NCBI RefSeq assembly: GCF_003415655.1
Contig: NZ_QRHC01000006.1
Location: 266,746 to 330,745, forward strand
Direction: 5' to 3'
DNA: 64,000 nucleotides
Source of the DNA: Vibrio maerlii
GTDB lineage: Bacteria; Pseudomonadota; Gammaproteobacteria; Enterobacterales; Vibrionaceae
Shown: positions 62,568 to 64,000 of the stretch, one piece after another
Numbering within the stretch: the stretch's first letter is position 1
How the letters are laid out: each line of letters begins with the position of its first letter
Translations under genes and position numbers: made by a program
The notes under the pieces: model-generated
The model's database searches: none
Told to the model about the DNA's origin: nothing
Seen by the model: the letters and a program-made list of their open reading frames with translations, nothing else

Positions 62568-63032
62568 ATGTCGCAACATACAGCCACTGTACGCTGGGTT
62601 AGAAAACCAGAAGACATTTTCAGTGACAACCAATACAGTCGAGCTCATCAATGGGAATTTGATGGCGGGGCTATCGTACCTGCTTCTCCATCCCCTGATA
62701 TTGTGCCTTTGCCGTTATCTAAAGTGGAAAACGTGGATCCAGAGGAAGCCTTCATAGCAGCTTTATCCAGTTGTCATATGTTGGTATTTCTATCGATTGC
62801 GGCCAAGCGTAAGTATGTGGTAGAGAGTTATGTTGATCATGCGGTAGGTGTGTTGGAAGATAATGAAATGGGTCGAATGGCAGTCACTAAGGTAGCTCTT
62901 AGGCCTGAAATCACTTTCTCTGAAGAGAAAACACCGACGACGAAGGAACTAGAGAAAATGCATCATCTTTCACACGAGAACTGCTTCATCGCTAACTCAG
63001 TGAGAACAGAAGTCGTTACAGAAATTATCTGA
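62568..63032 (+). CDS. OsmC family peroxidase-like protein
   Basis: 154 aa. The reactive Cys lies in AALSSCHMLVFLSIAAK (near 69) and the second in HENCFIANSV (near 143), the spacing of OsmC/Ohr organic hydroperoxide reductases. N-terminal GGAIVPASPSPDIVP fits the OsmC beta part. GAGG near the ATG. Follows the NUDIX gene. Confidence 0.9.
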   Translation: MSQHTATVRWVRKPEDIFSDNQYSRAHQWEFDGGAIVPASPSPDIVPLPLSKVENVDPEEAFIAALSSCHMLVFLSIAAKRKYVVESYVDHAVGVLEDNEMGRMAVTKVALRPEITFSEEKTPTTKELEKMHHLSHENCFIANSVRTEVVTEII

Positions 63033-63082
63033 TGGACGTTGTTTGATGGAAATAAACAGTGGACTACAAAGGAGCGATACTT

Positions 63083-63397
63083 ATGTCGAATCTCTTTTCA
63101 AATATTCCTGAGCAAATACCTAACGAAGTATTTGAAGATATTATCTCTACAGATGTTATCCGTATCGAAAGGATTCTTTCAAAGGGGCACTGTTCGCCTG
63201 ACGTCGGTTGGTATGACCAAGAAGAGAACGAGTGGGTTTTGGTACTCAAGGGTGAAGGCGTCCTCGAATTTGAATTTGGTGAGCTAGTGACATTATCAGA
63301 GGGCGATTTCATCAACATCGAAGCCGGAACAAAACACAAAGTGAAGAGTACGCACCCTGATAGAGTGACGGTTTGGCTGGCTGTGTTTTATCGCTGA
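63083..63397 (+). CDS. Cupin-domain protein
   Basis: 104 aa from the ATG at 63083 (MSNLFSNIPEQIPNEVF), which has AAAGGAGCG upstream; the frame to 63059 is rejected. Cupin motif 1-like region VGWYDQEENEWVLVLKGEG and motif 2 GDFINIEAGTKHKV give a small metal-binding barrel. Substrate unknown. Third gene of a run with NUDIX and OsmC-like genes. Confidence 0.88.
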   Translation: MSNLFSNIPEQIPNEVFEDIISTDVIRIERILSKGHCSPDVGWYDQEENEWVLVLKGEGVLEFEFGELVTLSEGDFINIEAGTKHKVKSTHPDRVTVWLAVFYR

Positions 63398-63450
63398 GAG
63401 CTTGGCTTTGAAGGTGTAGTGAGGTGAGTTTTCGATACCCTAGAAACGGT

Positions 63451-63489
63451 GAAACCCCGATGTTGGTAGCATCGGGGTTTCGAATTTTT
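63451..63489. terminator. Terminator after the cupin gene
   Basis: AAACCCCGATG and CATCGGGGTTT form an 11-bp stem with a seven-base loop, then CGAATTTTTA. It lies between convergent genes. Confidence 0.88.
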
Positions 63490-63568
63490 AGATGTCTCGA
63501 TTGGTAAGGTCGATTATCTTTTCTATGCAGAAGGCTGGATTAATCCAATCTTATTCCTTGGTAGGGAA

Positions 63569-63847
63569 TTAGATGCGGATGAAGTCCATATGCTCAACTT
63601 TTGGCTTGTAAGCGTGACGTTGAACGTCTTGTGGCTTAACTTTAACTTCTTCGCCAGCGATCACTAGAGTGATTGCTTCGTAGAAGTCAGCTTTGTCCAT
63701 TTGGTTCATAACGTCGTCGTGGTTCAACGCGATAGAAACTGGCGCTGCTTCACCACCGTAAACAACTGCTGGGAATTGGCCAGCGTGACGTAGGCGGCGG
63801 CTCGCACCTTTACCTAGTTCAGTACGTACTACTGCTTCAAATTTCAT
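63569..63847 (-). CDS. rplY: Ribosomal protein bL25
   Basis: 92 aa, close to the E. coli length of 94. The conserved N-terminus [20 protein letters not shown] and C-terminus [18 protein letters not shown] are typical of bL25, which binds 5S rRNA. Upstream on its own strand (63848-64000) I see no gene and only AT-rich leader sequence; the promoter must lie in this stretch. Confidence 0.97.
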   Translation of the reverse strand: MKFEAVVRTELGKGASRRLRHAGQFPAVVYGGEAAPVSIALNHDDVMNQMDKADFYEAITLVIAGEEVKVKPQDVQRHAYKPKVEHMDFIRI

Positions 63848-64000
63848 AGTTTTACTCTCAAATTAGTAAAAGTTAAATATCACATCGAGCAATGCGACCT
63901 TGCTCAGATGCGTAAAGTTTTGTGAAGTAATTGGTCGTTACTCTCAAAACGAGCGCGGATACTATCATCCATATCATTAATGAGCAATAGTTCTTGGCAT

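Noticed and set aside
1..64000. CRISPR array, prophage structural genes, tRNA or rRNA genes
   Set aside because: No regularly spaced repeats, capsid or tail genes, cloverleaf or rRNA-like sequences were recognised on either strand.

Overview
The window looks like a Vibrionaceae chromosome. The evidence is gene content (SelO, MetR next to a FadL-type porin, Zur- and FNR-type operators, DUF1496, DUF4250, YgiQ, YajD) and, at the left, attC sites of the type seen in Vibrio chromosomal integrons. No rRNA, tRNA or CRISPR array was seen. Species cannot be fixed from the sequence alone.

Layout. (1) 1-6.4 kb is a mobile or accessory patch: the N-terminal part of a phage/island tyrosine integrase runs off the left edge, followed by three integron attC sites without an integron integrase (a CALIN-like remnant). 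The first attC is split by an IS110/IS1111-type insertion sequence that carries short internal matches to its own target, as expected for a guide RNA. A membrane-protein cassette follows, then an IS91-like element with its own tyrosine recombinase and a broken transposase, then a ccdAB toxin-antitoxin cassette and a decayed reading frame. (2) 6.4-12.3 kb: a NUDIX/nucleotidyltransferase pair, then a three-gene molybdoenzyme respiratory operon preceded by consensus NarL/NarP and FNR boxes; its iron-sulfur subunit is a duplicated, eight-cluster protein. (3) 12.3-25.3 kb: core and metabolic genes (C-S lyase-type aminotransferase, peroxiredoxin, LldD, LysR regulator, SelO, GNAT, a prepilin, L,D-transpeptidase, DUF1496) and a response regulator-histidine kinase-PLP enzyme operon. 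(4) 25.4-28.4 kb: an ArnC/GtrB-ArnT-GtrA-type envelope glycosylation operon transcribed away from that two-component system. (5) 28.4-42.6 kb: YgiQ, MetR with a MetJ operator, a FadL-type porin with a FadR-like site and a pair of unexplained palindromes, HslJ, PilZ, rhodanese, an MFS exporter, PhnA, a short cobalamin set (cobU-cobQ-cobC) and a phospholipase D lipoprotein. (6) 42.7-52.1 kb: a MATE exporter behind a possible Fur box, a methyltransferase, a Zur-box-headed nickel/peptide-type ABC importer with two permeases fused in one chain, and an unusual sulfatase-fold protein with a C-terminal TIM-barrel-like domain. (7) 52.2-64 kb: small genes, a 199-bp MITE-like element, an M14 peptidase, a LysR/EamA divergent pair, a lipase, a ModF-like double ATPase, a glutathione S-transferase remnant, a Cys-rich mini-gene, a BLUF photoreceptor gene broken by two stop codons, and rplY.

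How the pieces work together. The molybdoenzyme operon is an anaerobic respiratory chain module, likely switched by oxygen (FNR) and nitrate (NarP). The ABC importer is predicted to be a zinc-starvation uptake system. The two-component system, the glycosyltransferases, the sulfatase-fold protein and the L,D-transpeptidase all concern the envelope. Several degraded genes (IS110 and IS91 transposases, GST, BLUF, the 6.1 kb frame) show active gene loss. All functional statements rest on reading motifs by eye; no database search was run.
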